Assembly (NCBI GenBank): GCA_003313425.1
Contig: NHZP01000021.1
Location: 682,001 to 746,000, forward strand
Reading direction: 5' to 3'
DNA: 64,000 nucleotides
Origin: Pseudopyrenochaeta lycopersici
Lineage: Eukaryota; Ascomycota; Dothideomycetes; Pleosporales; Pseudopyrenochaetaceae
Under the pieces are notes generated by a model. It was given only the letters and a program-made list of their open reading frames with translations, searched no databases and was not told where the DNA came from. A program made the translations under genes and the position numbers. Shown here piece after piece: positions 37,940 to 49,101 of this stretch (position 1 is the stretch's first letter; the number at the start of each line of letters is the position of its first letter).

Positions 37940-39841
37940 TCACAGCTCACTAATCCATTCCCCACCTCCCTCGTGCCACGACCTTTTAACCTTAAAATTC
38001 TTATCCCGATCGTCAACCACCCATCCCGTATTCGCGTTCAGCTGCTGACTATCCCGGTCTTCGAACGGGCATTCCGCGTCCTCGTACAAGAACGTGTCAA
38101 GTTCGTCGTCGACCAGATAACAACGATTGTTAGCAAAGCTGTCATCATCGAACGGCTCTATCCACTCGAACTTTGGACGAGAGGACATGGGAGATTCTGC
38201 ATAGTGCCGTCGGAGGTGGTGGAAGAAGTGGAACCAGTTGCCCTTATCACCGATGAGGCATATGTTGTCTAGTGTGACTTGCTCGACGCTCATCATGTCC
38301 TCGAGCAGATACCGTAGCTTGGTCTCTTCTACCACGACGTTGCGTAGCGCGAAAGTCTTGAGCCTGCTGGACAAGCTCTCTGGTAGGAAGCATCTTGGAT
38401 CAAACAACAACTCGCGCGGTTCCAGCTGTTCTCTGCGAGCGCGCCAATTTGGGTTTAGGTCAAATTGCTCTAGGTGTTGCATTTGTTCGAGTGTGTCCTT
38501 TAGCAGGCCGGAGGAATGCATGGAATTGGGCCCATCGGAGGAGGAGTGAGAGTTGATTACAAGCTTGAGCCGCTTCAGGCCCAAGTGTCGAAACATGCGC
38601 ACGGTGTTTTCGTAGTCTGAATTGGAAGATGCAAGGAGCTGGTGGCTGATGCCAGTGCATTCATTCCCAGCGTCGATAATGAACCCATCAATCCGAGAAT
38701 TGCTAGTTTTGAGCAGTGCTGAGACAATAATGCTGTAACCTCTCCAATCAAGCGCTAAAGCGCCGATAGATTGTTTCGACATAATCTTATCGCGATGTGT
38801 TGACTGTGCAGTTGTCGCCTGCGGTCGGTACCCAAGCCAGGGCCAGACTGACGGCTTACGAAAACCCGGGGGCAGCGAGCGATAGAAAGGTGTATCGTAG
38901 TCAGGGTAAAGATTCCATGGGCGCCAAACCTCACTAGTAAGTGTGATTCTGCGGAGGTTTGGAAAATCTGCTAATGCTCGTTGGAGGGCAGCAGCGTCTA
39001 CTTGTCGCTTGATAATATCTTGCTCTTCCTGGTATAGCTTTTGGTAGAGCACATAACTGTCTTCAATACTCATCGTCGTCGCATTACGAGCAATGACATC
39101 TCTTGAGAACTGGTCATTATAGCTTAGTAGAATCCCTTTCGCAACGTCAGTCAGTCGCCCGTCTTGTGAGAAGAAGTCATCAAGCTCTAGTGAACGGTAC
39201 TCTGGGCTATCATCGTCGTAGCCCCAGATGGCTTCGGCGAGGCGGCTCTCGACAACCTGCATTGTCCGCCTCTCGTCCATATCCACTGCATGCTCGAAAT
39301 TTTCCAGCGTCGGGTACTCCTCTAGTTGCGCGTCGTCCCACACAATTTCGTGAACTCGGTTTCTGTAGCGTGGATGTTGCAGTATTCGTTGCAAGGAGCT
39401 CAGATTCGCACGGTTCGGCGAAATGTAGACGCGATCAATACGCAAATCTACGTTCAGTGCCAGTTTCTTACTAGTAAGTCGCAACCTCTTGATGTCGACT
39501 TTAGAGATGTATTCACAGATGACTACCAACAAATCGGTAGGCAGATCTAGAATGCTTTTCGTGCTCTTTCCCAGTTTCAAATCACCAATCCCAAATGCCT
39601 CTGGAAACTCTTCACCAAATAGACCTTCCATGAAGCTTAGTGCAGGAACATTATTGCTGGTGCTCACTGGAACTATTGATATTCGGCGTTTTGTAACCCC
39701 AGCTCGAGCTGCCATGCTAGGTCTCCGCCGGTGCGGCTTCGCAGGCCGTATTTGGAGATTTGAAAACATCTTGGGGGACCTTCTTAGAAGTTCTACACTT
39801 GAAAAAGCATGCGAATCGCAGCTAGGGTTGAATATCTCCAA
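37940..39841 (-). CDS. F-box protein with leucine-rich-like C-terminal region
   Basis: Putative substrate adaptor of an SCF ubiquitin ligase. Single exon, 633 residues. Residues about 95-135 (SILDLPTDLLVVICEYISKVDIKRLRLTSKKL) match an F-box, which would bind Skp1. The rest is a long region with spaced Leu-rich segments (LRRITLTSEVWRPW, LGLKRLKLVINSH, LKTFALRNVVVEETKLRYLLEDM, VEQVTLDNICL) typical of the irregular LRR-like fold of fungal F-box proteins. An ATG 24 codons in (39769) is an alternative start. Many such proteins are lineage-specific and the target cannot be predicted. The C-terminus is acidic. Confidence 0.8.
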   Translation of the reverse strand: MEIFNPSCDSHAFSSVELLRRSPKMFSNLQIRPAKPHRRRPSMAARAGVTKRRISIVPVSTSNNVPALSFMEGLFGEEFPEAFGIGDLKLGKSTKSILDLPTDLLVVICEYISKVDIKRLRLTSKKLALNVDLRIDRVYISPNRANLSSLQRILQHPRYRNRVHEIVWDDAQLEEYPTLENFEHAVDMDERRTMQVVESRLAEAIWGYDDDSPEYRSLELDDFFSQDGRLTDVAKGILLSYNDQFSRDVIARNATTMSIEDSYVLYQKLYQEEQDIIKRQVDAAALQRALADFPNLRRITLTSEVWRPWNLYPDYDTPFYRSLPPGFRKPSVWPWLGYRPQATTAQSTHRDKIMSKQSIGALALDWRGYSIIVSALLKTSNSRIDGFIIDAGNECTGISHQLLASSNSDYENTVRMFRHLGLKRLKLVINSHSSSDGPNSMHSSGLLKDTLEQMQHLEQFDLNPNWRARREQLEPRELLFDPRCFLPESLSSRLKTFALRNVVVEETKLRYLLEDMMSVEQVTLDNICLIGDKGNWFHFFHHLRRHYAESPMSSRPKFEWIEPFDDDSFANNRCYLVDDELDTFLYEDAECPFEDRDSQQLNANTGWVVDDRDKNFKVKRSWHEGGGEWISEL

Positions 39842-40731
39842 GTAGTTTAATCGCTCTTACATTGAAGCTGTCCGAGTAGTTGAGAGCCTTTTGGCTAGCG
39901 TGCGCGCGTGGCGGGCATGGCGGTCAAACGTAGCAGAAGCGGTTGAGAGCGTTCAGGCTAACCCGTGAAAGAAAGTCGCACAAGTAAAGACATTGAGAAG
40001 AGACAGAAGGAAGCTAAAAGTCTGGTATCGAGTGAGGAAGCACGAGCTAGGGCAGTGAAACAGCTCCGCCTGCAGCGCTACCTGGATAGCTTCGCTTGAG
40101 CGTCCTATGGGCAGTGCAGCCTCGCAGAGGCAGCCCCGATTCACTACGCATGCGAAACCATGACTAGAGTAGGATGGTGTTTCCATTTTCATGCGGAATA
40201 CAAGGCAATCAATCGTCAACTTCGAGGTTGCAAGCCGAAATGGCTGAAAACCGCAGGTCCCGCAACGTGCACTTCGCTTAGGTTCACCCAATCCATAGTT
40301 GGCCTGGAAAAGCTGCCCGCAGTGGGTCCCAGCCCAGTCAACGCCAGAAGCTTTGAACATCACACGAGCACTGAAGACGCATTATCGATGAATAGGTTGC
40401 TCGTTTTGTCGGGTGCTTTCCAGCGACCCCAGCGAGATCCTACTAAGATATATAGATAGGCGTTGCCATCTCACCCAGCAAGCACCACACGAACGGTTCC
40501 ACGACGCGCCTCCACCACACGAGCGACGTCAGCTAGCAGATCGCAAACCTTTCCAGGCGCGTTGGACCAGCTATGTCACCCGTAGTAGACGCGCTCGCGC
40601 TTCCCATGTCGATATGAAGATTGACCAGCACCCGCGTGCATATCCATACCCCTCATATACCGATGCCGAAGCATAGAATATGACCGAGGCCGTGTGTAAA
40701 GTCGAAATCAGGGAAGGGGGCGACTCGTTCA
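39842..40731. other. Intergenic region upstream of the F-box gene
   Basis: Promoter of the F-box gene and 3' flank of the next minus-strand gene. A 136-codon minus frame at 39953-40363 and a 99-codon plus frame overlap each other and have no recognisable content. Confidence 0.4.
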
Positions 40732-41585
40732 CTAGGAGCCCTCTTCGGCGGCGGCGTTCTTCTTCTTCTTCTTGCCTCCTGAGCCACCAGACATGGCGGA
40801 AGTTGGCTGATTGGACTGGTGAACGATGAAGCGCGTATAGCACTCTTCTGGATCCCACTCAAAGCCAGCTAGGTAGGGCTTGTCAAATTCGTCATCTGCC
40901 TGTGGAAAGCGTCAGCCTTGGTGTTTGCACGCGAAACTCAAGGTTGCCAATACATGCAAAAAGCACGGACAACGACTGCTGCGAGCATAAGAAGATGGAT
41001 CAGAAAATACGTACGCGCTTCTTGAACTGCTTATGGATGGCATCTAACGCATCCTTGATGGTTACGCCCTTGAGGTTCCGTGCGGTAACTTCAAGACCGA
41101 GTGGGAAGTGAAGAGTGATCTTTTTTAGCTTGGGCTCAGTAAGTGGCTGCTTTAGGACTGCTGGGTCTTCGACAGTCGAAGGTGACTTGTTCAGCTTCCT
41201 GCGAGGCCGGTGAGTCAGCCTTGTCTTGAGCGATTGGGCGGTGGCCGGGGTCATCCGGGCGACGGCTAGTCGGCCACGCGACGGTGATACAAGGTACAGT
41301 ATGTCAGGGCAAGAAGGGAAATTACGTACCAGCCGAGTTTCTGCGTCTCAATTGAGATTTTGATCTCCGCCTTCTCCTTCTCTGTTGTGCTGTCAGCCCC
41401 AGGTGCCCCTCATGCACAGCCCCTCACCGGGGTCATTGTCAGCAAGGGCACTCACCAAGGTCTTCGATGTTGTAGACATCGGCAGCCATGGAGCTGGCTC
41501 TGCGGTGGCCCTTCTTGGCGGCTCCATCCTTGGGCTCCTCGACAAGAGAGTCGACCTTTTGGAGTGTTTCTGCTTCAGCGGCCAT
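40732..41585 (-). CDS. DUF6699-like small conserved fungal protein
   Basis: Four exons (41456-41585, 41330-41381, 41015-41198, 40732-40899) give 177 residues, all phase-consistent. The N-terminus is polar (MAAEAETLQKVDSLVEEPKD). The central part has LGWKLNKSPSTVEDPAVLKQP, a PKLKKITLHFPLG strand, ARNLKGVTIKDALDAIHKQFKKR and YLAGFEWDPE, the pattern of the DUF6699 family (two strands, then a helix after a V-T-I/V-x-D-x-L motif). The tail ends in Gly-Ser-rich sequence, a five-lysine run and AAAEEGS. The lysine run could act in nuclear localisation or nucleic-acid contact, but this is inference. The family has no known function. Confidence 0.82.
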
Positions 41586-42550
41586 TGTGGTGATGTGGCA
41601 GTAAGCACAGCTTCAGAGCAGAGAGGCTGGTAAGCTGGGAGTAGGTGTGAACAGTGAAGGAGCTGAGAAGTGAGAACCTGGGATAGAGGAGAGAGGATGA
41701 GGCACAGCGGAGTGTGTGAGGAAGAGAAGAAGGAAGGGAGGGGCACAGCTTATGAGGGGTTTCACACAGTCGGCGGAAGCACAGGAGACAGTCACTTGAT
41801 CACCACACCATCTTCCAATCCAATCGGCGTGGGACGCGAACGTATTGGCCAATGCGGGGAAGGCGCAACGCCCAGAATGCGGGGAACCTGCGACCGCCAA
41901 CGCGTGCCTGGTGAGCAGACAATAATGCGCAGCGGCACACACAGAAGAAGCGGACAAGCTAGCAATTGAGCCTCTAAATCGTTGCTTGGGTCGTTCTGAG
42001 CCTCATTTTTCCATCTATCCCTTGCGCTTCAAGCTCAGGTACGCTGGTGGGGTGATCTCACGCGACCGTGCCTACGTCACTGGTCATGAGAGAAACCGCG
42101 CATCAACGCGCATCGTTTCAACTCAAAGTGGCTCGGAGCTTGACACGGCCGAATTCTGTTGGCTTCCTCCAGTATCCACTTGGTCACTGCAAGGGCCAAT
42201 TTCAAGGCCCACGCTCTTCACCTCTGGGTCCATTAATGGCGCGAGATAACGACATGTCACGGGCCAAACATCCCCGTGCCGTCCGTCATGGAGGCTCATT
42301 GGTAATAGGCTAATACCACTGCTTTGGGAGAGATTACCTCAAGCTTGTACTCATTGCTACTTGCTGGCTTAATAAGCGCCTGAAGACCTTCCACATTTGA
42401 CATCAGCACAGTGCAACCTGTGCGGGTTTTCAAGTCGCAACCCATCTGAACAGAGCTCGGTGGGACTTTGGGGAGCTCCAATGGCTACCAGACCTCATCT
42501 GAGCACTTTGCCTAAGCGCATTCTCAATGGCCAGACCCCTGGCTTTGTCA
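41586..42550. other. Intergenic region, promoter of the DUF6699-like gene
   Basis: Nearly 1 kb without a supported gene. The part adjacent to 41586 is purine-rich on plus (pyrimidine-rich leader on minus). No repeat or RNA gene was recognised. Confidence 0.4.
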
Positions 42551-43749
42551 CTACGAATGACCTTGAATCTTAACAGGAACATATAACTCCTCCAGATACT
42601 TTTCCTCTTCCTCGCTCAGCTCCTTACCCCTAGCCTCCAATGCTTCATCCATGCGCGCCACGCTGCTGAAACCAATGATGGGACTTGACACACGCTTGTT
42701 GATCCATGCCAGCGCAACATGGCTCATTTTCCAATCGTGCTTCTTCGCGAGCTCCTCAACACGCTCTATAATCTTCCTGTCGTTGTCGTTGTTCCCCGAG
42801 AATTGCGTGCCGGCTTTCTGCTCGCCCTCAGAACGTGTGGTGCTGCCGAAGGCAGACGCAGGACGGGCAAGGTGACCGCGGCAGAGGGGTGCCCACTAGA
42901 CGTTGCATTAGTGACCAGAAGTTGTATATAAACATAGGGGACAACATACTGGGATGAGACCGACACCGGTGTCGTTGCAGAAGCGGTTCATCTCACGCTC
43001 CTCCTCGCGATACAATAGATTGTAGTGATTCTGCATGCTCACAAACTTCGTCCATCTATTCTTCTCCGCCACAAACTGCATTTGCGCAAATTGAACAGCC
43101 CACATACTGCTCGCCCCAATATATCGCACCTTCCCGCTCTTCACAAGATCATGCAATGCCTCCATCGTCTCCTCGAGCGGAGTGTTCGGATCGAACCTAT
43201 GAATCTGCAACAGATCGATGTATTCAACATCGAGGCGCTTCAACGACGCATTAACGGCGTTGAAAATTGCCTGACGCGACAAACCTCCCTGGTTCGTATA
43301 ATCTTTGAGCGCCGGAAGTTCTTTGCTGTAATTAATTGTACGTAAAGCCGGATCTTCACCGATATAGGCAAAGCATTTTGTGAGTATGACAAGCTTCTCG
43401 CGCGGGATTGAGTACTTTTTGATTGCCTTGCCGATGATCTCTTCGGAGACGCCGTTCGAGTATACATTAGCTGTATCAGAGGCGCGTTAGGATATTTTCA
43501 CGAGTAAAAGATAGGTATATTAACAAAATGAGGCGTACCAGTATCCCAAGTCGTAAGTCCTCGATCGTACGCAGCCTTCAGCAATGGTAGAGCCTCTTCC
43601 TCCTCAATGACCCATGGTTGCCATTTCGAGCTTCCAATGCTCATAGCACCTAGAATAGGCACTGAAACTCTGAGGCCGCTCTTACCCAGGCGCCTGTATT
43701 CGGCTTTCGATTCCTTCAGAAGGCCTTCGATATCAAGCTTGTTCGCCAT
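42551..43749 (-). CDS. Aldo/keto reductase
   Basis: NADPH-dependent oxidoreductase of the aldo/keto reductase superfamily, related to fungal AKRs of the yakc/alcohol dehydrogenase-like group. Three exons (43539-43749, 42950-43470, 42551-42895) give 358 residues. The catalytic tetrad is visible: Asp in TTWDTA and Tyr in NVYSNG (both near the first splice), Lys in LVILTKCF and His in LLQIHRF. Other landmarks are [19 protein letters not shown] at the start, [50 protein letters not shown] at the second splice and [10 protein letters not shown]. The substrate cannot be named. A possible secreted-looking upstream extension to 43863 was rejected in favour of MANKLDIEG. Confidence 0.93.
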
Positions 43750-44483
43750 GGTCGCGTATTCTTCAATCACGGGATGTTCGGACTTAAGGGTGGGGTGTTG
43801 GACTGGGACCTTGGAAGAGATGCAGATGGCTTGGAGTCCCCATCTCTTTATACCTGCGTGCACAGCTCATCATAGTCTAGATTAGGAAGCAAACACGGAG
43901 AAACTGCCCCTAGATGCGGATTTTGCGGCGATAGTCGAAATGCCGGTGGCAGCAATGCGAGCGATGCGGGGTGTAGGCACGTTATGCCGTGCCAAGCGTG
44001 CGTCATCCACTGTGGTGTTGACCTGTTGGTCCGCGGCCAGGCATATTGCTGTTTGACGATGTAAGTACGATTATGCTGATGCATGATTTTGTGTAACCAA
44101 GGACGATTTAGGGCAAAAGCTAAGCCTCAAATTATATTCCTTCGAGAGGGTAAATTTCCTTTTGAAAAGCTTCAAGCCGCAATAAAGACAAGACAGGCCC
44201 TACACCGATTTATTCACAGCTATGCTACTTCATCATTAGCATCCGAGTATAATCAGAAATTGTGGTTAGTTGAATGCAAAACTGCTGGCCTCTGGCCTGA
44301 GATTGTTATCCACACAACCGTCACCAATTGTCAAGAGCATTGGATTCCATCAGGTCAATGGTGGTATTGTTATTGAACATCGTTTTTGAGCTTAACCCCC
44401 GAGGCGCCAGCCGCAATATGTAATGCAGAGAAGCTCATAGTTGCTCATATGCCCGTAAAGAAACCTGTACTCCCCAAGACCAT
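43750..44483. other. Intergenic region between aldo/keto reductase and RPL9
   Basis: Promoter of the aldo/keto reductase gene and 3' flank of RPL9. A 97-codon plus frame at 44083 has no support. Confidence 0.4.
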
Positions 44484-45759
44484 CTACGAATCCTCGGTAA
44501 TGTTACCCCGCTCTGACACGTACAGACCGTCCAAGAACTTTCGGATATCCTTGTTGCGGACTTTGCAGATTTGCTGGATATCGGCAGCACTCTGGGAGAC
44601 GTCCTCGAGGCTCTGAAAATTCATTAGTGCTGCTAACAGTGTGATCGGCACATGGATCCTTACGTTTCCGGTGAGTTGGAGCTCATCCTTCTGGTTCTTG
44701 GAGGCCTCAACGTGGACACCGGGCCTCATGACGACCCGTCGTACAAGCTTCTCGCCGACGAAGTTCCTGATCTCGACCTCGAACTGATCGGTCTCCTTGT
44801 TCTTCTCGATGTTGACGTTGATGGGGAAACTATCCTATGTTAGTATACAATTGACTGTTTGTTGCTGCGCGTGCAGAATGTTGCATGAACTGAGGCACCT
44901 TGCCCGCAATACGCAGGCCTGGAGACGCAGCAGAATCCTTCAAATTTGTACTTCGTAGCGCGCACAGAAGGTTCAGACAAGCTGCAACAGTCGCAACGAT
45001 TGGGCGAATGGAGGGGATGTGCGGGTTGGATGAACGTACTGGGCATAGACGTATCGCATCCTGAGCCAGTTAACAAATGTGCCCCTTCAATTTCTCACAG
45101 TCACACTCACTTGTACTTGTAGCCCTTGGTCACACCGATGATCAAGTTGTTCTACTTCCAGTCAGCCATACCCATCCTCCTCCAATTTGTCCTCCGACTC
45201 GATACATGTGCGACGTACAATGATGGTTCGGACAGTGCGGAGAGTAGCGACGCTCTTGCGCGAGCCGTGGTGAAGCTCGATCTTAATGACGTTCTTCTTG
45301 GGCTGTTCCAGGCTTAGTCCATGTTCCCAATGCGCGGTATCCGGTCCTAACATACGTGCGTGAAGCTGACCGCCAAGTGACCGAGAGACTTCGAGAGCTT
45401 GCCCTGCATGGTGTGAGTGTGGATTCGTCGAAGATACTCGTGATTGACGTACTCGGGGACCTGTCGAAAGAATGTCAGTCTCAGTCTCAACCCCACTGCC
45501 GCTTCGCAATTGCGCACTCACCCTCAACGACGACATTCCTGGTCTTGATGGCGACCTTGACCCCCTCGGGGATCTCGAGCAATTCCTCAGAGTGGCTGTT
45601 GCGCAACTGTCAGCCCTAATTCATGAATTTTGAGGTTTCGCGTATGGTGCGGTCGAAGTAGGCTTTCAAGGCGGCCATTGCCCAAAATCGAGGGGGAGAA
45701 ATCGTGTGACATGGCGGCTCGAAATTCGTAATCGGGAGGTAGACGTACATGTACTTCAT
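44484..45759 (-). CDS. RPL9: 60S ribosomal protein L9 (uL6)
   Basis: Large-subunit ribosomal protein of the uL6 family. The gene is split into nine coding exons: 45749-45759 (11 nt), 45522-45595, 45453-45460 (8 nt), 45356-45403, 45219-45302, 45111-45151, 45040-45060 (21 nt), 44664-44829 and 44484-44612, totalling 193 residues. The sequence starts [18 protein letters not shown] and continues with [62 protein letters not shown] and ends [30 protein letters not shown], all conserved. The 8-nt microexon supplies GPR of the invariant VEGPRGK motif and has proper AG and GT flanks. The 210-nt intron between exons 7 and 8 is the longest. Heavy splitting is common for ribosomal protein genes in this lineage. 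Confidence 0.95.
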
Positions 45760-46290
45760 CTTGGAGGCTGCTGCGGGTTAACGGTGTCGACTGAGTTGGT
45801 TGTCGAATTTGGCGAAGTCGAGTTCAATCTGTGGGCAGCGGAAAAACACTAGCCGAGCCACCCACTAGCCCACTTTCGGTAGCGCTAGTTACCTTCCCAC
45901 CATACTCTCCAACATCATCGATGACTTTGCTTCGCCTTCTTGTTCGTATCACATGCGCTGCAATAAAGCATTCTATCTCTCGTTTTTAGTGTTGATAACT
46001 TGAGCATACATGCTGAAGAATGATCCAGCTTGCCATCCGCGGCGTCCCGGAATAAGTCGTGGAAGTGCAGCAGGCAGTATCCCTAACCGAACAAGGAGTG
46101 AACTTACGTATCCGCGGCGTTGAATAGAAGGAGAATAAGGCTAATGAGTATTGGTAGTCTTGCGGTTGCAGAAAGTAAAGGTGTAATTGATTTGGGCATG
46201 TACTCGAGAATTACAGGGCTGACCAGCACTAAGAGTTTGATCCATTTTTTTCACCATACAATTCAACTTTCGGATCTGTCCGCATTAGGC
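45760..46290. promoter_or_regulatory. RPL9 promoter region and MFS 3' flank
   Basis: Upstream region of the ribosomal protein gene. No defined ribosomal-protein promoter element could be named by eye. Otherwise nothing. Confidence 0.4.
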
Positions 46291-48304
46291 CTATAGGCTC
46301 TGCCTACCGACCAACTGACCCGACAGAAGTGCCGTAGTCAAGACACATCCAAATATCACGCCTCCAGCTAGGTACAGTACCAAGTTAATATCCGTCCCTC
46401 CGCCTCCAGCATACAAATGCTGTGCAATCAAAGGACTCACAATACCAAACAATCTGCCCCAAAAACTTGCGATGCCGCAAGCGGTGCCTCTGATTGGTGC
46501 CGGGAATGCTTCAGGTGTCCATCCATATAATACAGAATTGAACATGGGCTGAAAAAAATACTCCATAACGTTGAAGCCAATGTTAGAAGCCGTGCTATTC
46601 ACGGAACTAAATAGAAATATAGAAACACCCATCAGCGCGGAAGAGATGACCATGGTCCATTTGCGGCCTATATGAGGAGCACGATAAGACAATGTCCCAA
46701 TAAGTACGCCGAAAATGCCGGGGAGGTAAATGTAGATATAAGACCGATAAGTGAAGCTGAGAGACAAATTAAGGGCACCATTCTTAAGAGCCAGTATCTG
46801 AGGGAGAAAGGAGCCTGATGCCGAGGTTAGAGTGAACTGTGATGTTTAGCGAAGTTTGCTGACCTGCCACTGTAAAGCCCCAATAGTCGAAAATATATGT
46901 TAACCAAACAAGGAAGTCATTCTTGTCATTTCGGAGCTAGAGAAGAGGATCTTGAATCGTTCGCCTTCTAACCTGAAATTTTCGAAATATGTCGTCTGGA
47001 GCTGTGCACTACCGAGCATTGGTTTGTTGCTCATCGTAGAATTAAACTCGCGCTCCAAAGCCTCCAAAGTCTCCAGTGTCAATGAACAGGTCCGTTTGTT
47101 GTATTTCGCTACATCGTGTAAAACCTGGATGGCCTTGGCGTCCTGGCCGCGGTACAACAGAAACTTTGGCGACTCCTGGAACTGGAACATAATGAAGCGG
47201 AGTAAAAAAACAAGAAGAGTTATCCCACCTAGCATGAATAGTAGATACCGCCATCCCATGTTGCTAGCCTTCGTACAGCAGGATTCGCCTGGCGTGAGAG
47301 CTTTACAGGCTGGCAGAGGCTTTGCCTCAGAAAAGTTTGGACTGCAGGAGTATTTTGGGATGAATCCGTAAGCAATGATGCTCTGAAAAAAAAAGAATTT
47401 TCAAGTCAGTTAATGCTAGCATGTGGTTTTGCACAAAGCCACTCACGCAGATGACGACACCGATAGGCTGAAATATCGAGAGCAAAGGAAGCAGGTATCG
47501 CTTGCTCTGCGGCGTGAACTCGAGGGCGATTGTTGTATCAATTGGAATATTGCCACCAACACCGAATCCAGTTATTGCTGTGAAGACAAGGATGGTATTA
47601 TATGTGCTTGGAACGGCAATACTGAGGCCAAATGCACTGGCAATGAATACGGTCAGGTTGAAAGCCCATTGTCGACCTATGACATAAACTAATACGCCCC
47701 ATGTGAAGGCACCAGCTGTGAGTCCGGTAGAAAATGCGGTTGAGAGTTTGCCGGTCTGTTCAGGTCCAAAACCGAGTTCTTGCTGCAGAGGAGACAAAAT
47801 CAGACCAAAAGCTTGCGCCCACATGAGGTCAATCATGTACCCGAAGCCACATAGCGTCCATAATGACCACTGATATCGCCTCACGCCCATTTGGTCAATC
47901 TCCTGATTGACGAGAACGCACTTTTTCTCGTAGAGTGAAGGTCCATCTTCAGGGACCGCATCAGCCTCTGGAGGTTGGGAAGCTTCTAGTGAATGATGGT
48001 CAGGACTGGCCGTCTTTTCTATATCGTCATTCTTTGATGAGAATATTGCGGCTGAGGTGGTGTTCGCTTCGGTGGAGAAGTATGGAGTACAAGAAGAAGA
48101 TGCAAAAGCTGGATTCGAATTCAAGAGCGCCTCAGTTTCGGTCGCCTGCGGTGTCATATGCAACATTTCTAGACTGTGGCGTTTGAACACCCGGAAAGCT
48201 AACGGCGTATACTCGTTCTTTGAAGCCTCGCCCTTCTTAATATGGTTCAAAACGTGTATGCTGTGATCCAAAGTCGATGTCGCTACGTCACTTTCAGTAG
48301 TCAC
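46291..48304 (-). CDS. MFS transporter, reading frame broken by an apparent one-base deletion
   Basis: Plasma-membrane transporter of the major facilitator superfamily, SV2/sugar-porter-like with a long cytosolic N-terminus (about 145 residues). Exons are 47447-48304, 46864-47382 and 46291-46814. Helices are evident from WSLWTLCGFGYMIDLMWAQAFG through FNLTVFIASAFGLSIAV, FTAITGFGVGGNIPIDTTI, LLFMLGGITLLVFLLRFIMF and, in the last exon, YIYLPGIFGVLIGTL, WTMVISSALMGVSIFLF and VLYLAGGVIFGCVLTTALL. In exon 2 the frame ends after MTRMTSLFG in a TAA, whereas the expected continuation LVWLTYIFDYWGFTVAGSF lies in the next frame with nothing between. No intron with GT-AG ends repairs this, so around 46907-46917 one base seems lost, by mutation or assembly error. 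The substrate is unknown. Confidence 0.82.
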
Positions 48305-49101
48305 TTAGTAGTCCGCGTCTAGTAACCGCTAAGTGAGTTGTGGTAAGCGCTTGACTGGTTCTGGGGGCATCAACGGATCCGCACTCAAGAAGGCAGGTGT
48401 ATGGTGTGTATTGGTTACAACTAAATAGCGGCGTGAAAATCCAGTGCAATTCCTTGCGGCCCGTGGTTTAAGTTAAACGATCTACGACGGAGGCAGAATG
48501 GAGCGTTTTATGTGGTAATATTCCAGCAACGTTGAAGGATCTACAGTAATCCATGTAGTACTGAATGCCTGCGAAGCGATAAGAAGACTTGGTATCAGTG
48601 GTCGAAGACTGCCACCCCGCAATCCTTCGTAAGGAGATCAATTAAAGGTGCAGCAGGAAGTAATCGTGCTGCATCAAGCCATGAGGACCTAGCATCAAAG
48701 CCTTCTTGATTCGAGAAACAACATGATTGTTTTCACTTGGTCTAATGGTGCTTTCAATTTCATTCTGAGCGGGTAGGAGACAACGAACAACGTTGAAGTC
48801 ACAATTTTGAGAGTGTATAGAGAACAGCAGCTCGCGGGGGCGGGGCTCAATCATGCACGCAACTCGAGATGATATTGAATCGACTATTTAAGACGATAGT
48901 GCCTTTGGCCTAAGCTGGGAAGGCACTAGGAACTCCGCAAGATTTCGTGGTAGGTTCAAAGCAGACCGATGGAGGGCGGCCCATATCATCTTGCCAAGGC
49001 TCGGAACGGCAAAACTAATCACCGGATGGTGGAACTTTTTTTCTATGAGCTTGAGGGAAGTGACGTGCAGCATAGATTGCAAGTAACCCCATATCTCTAC
49101 A
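48305..49101. other. Divergent promoter region of MFS transporter and NOP4
   Basis: About 800 bases between divergent starts. Small frames only. Nothing else was recognised. Confidence 0.4.

Noticed and set aside
44830..45039. 210-nt RPL9 intron as a snoRNA host
   Set aside because: A CTGA-like box is present but no matching C box or stable H/ACA layout could be seen.
46930..46990. Short intron (CAG|GTTAG to CTCTAG) to repair the MFS frame
   Set aside because: This 36-nt candidate is a multiple of three and keeps the same stop, so it does not repair the frame.
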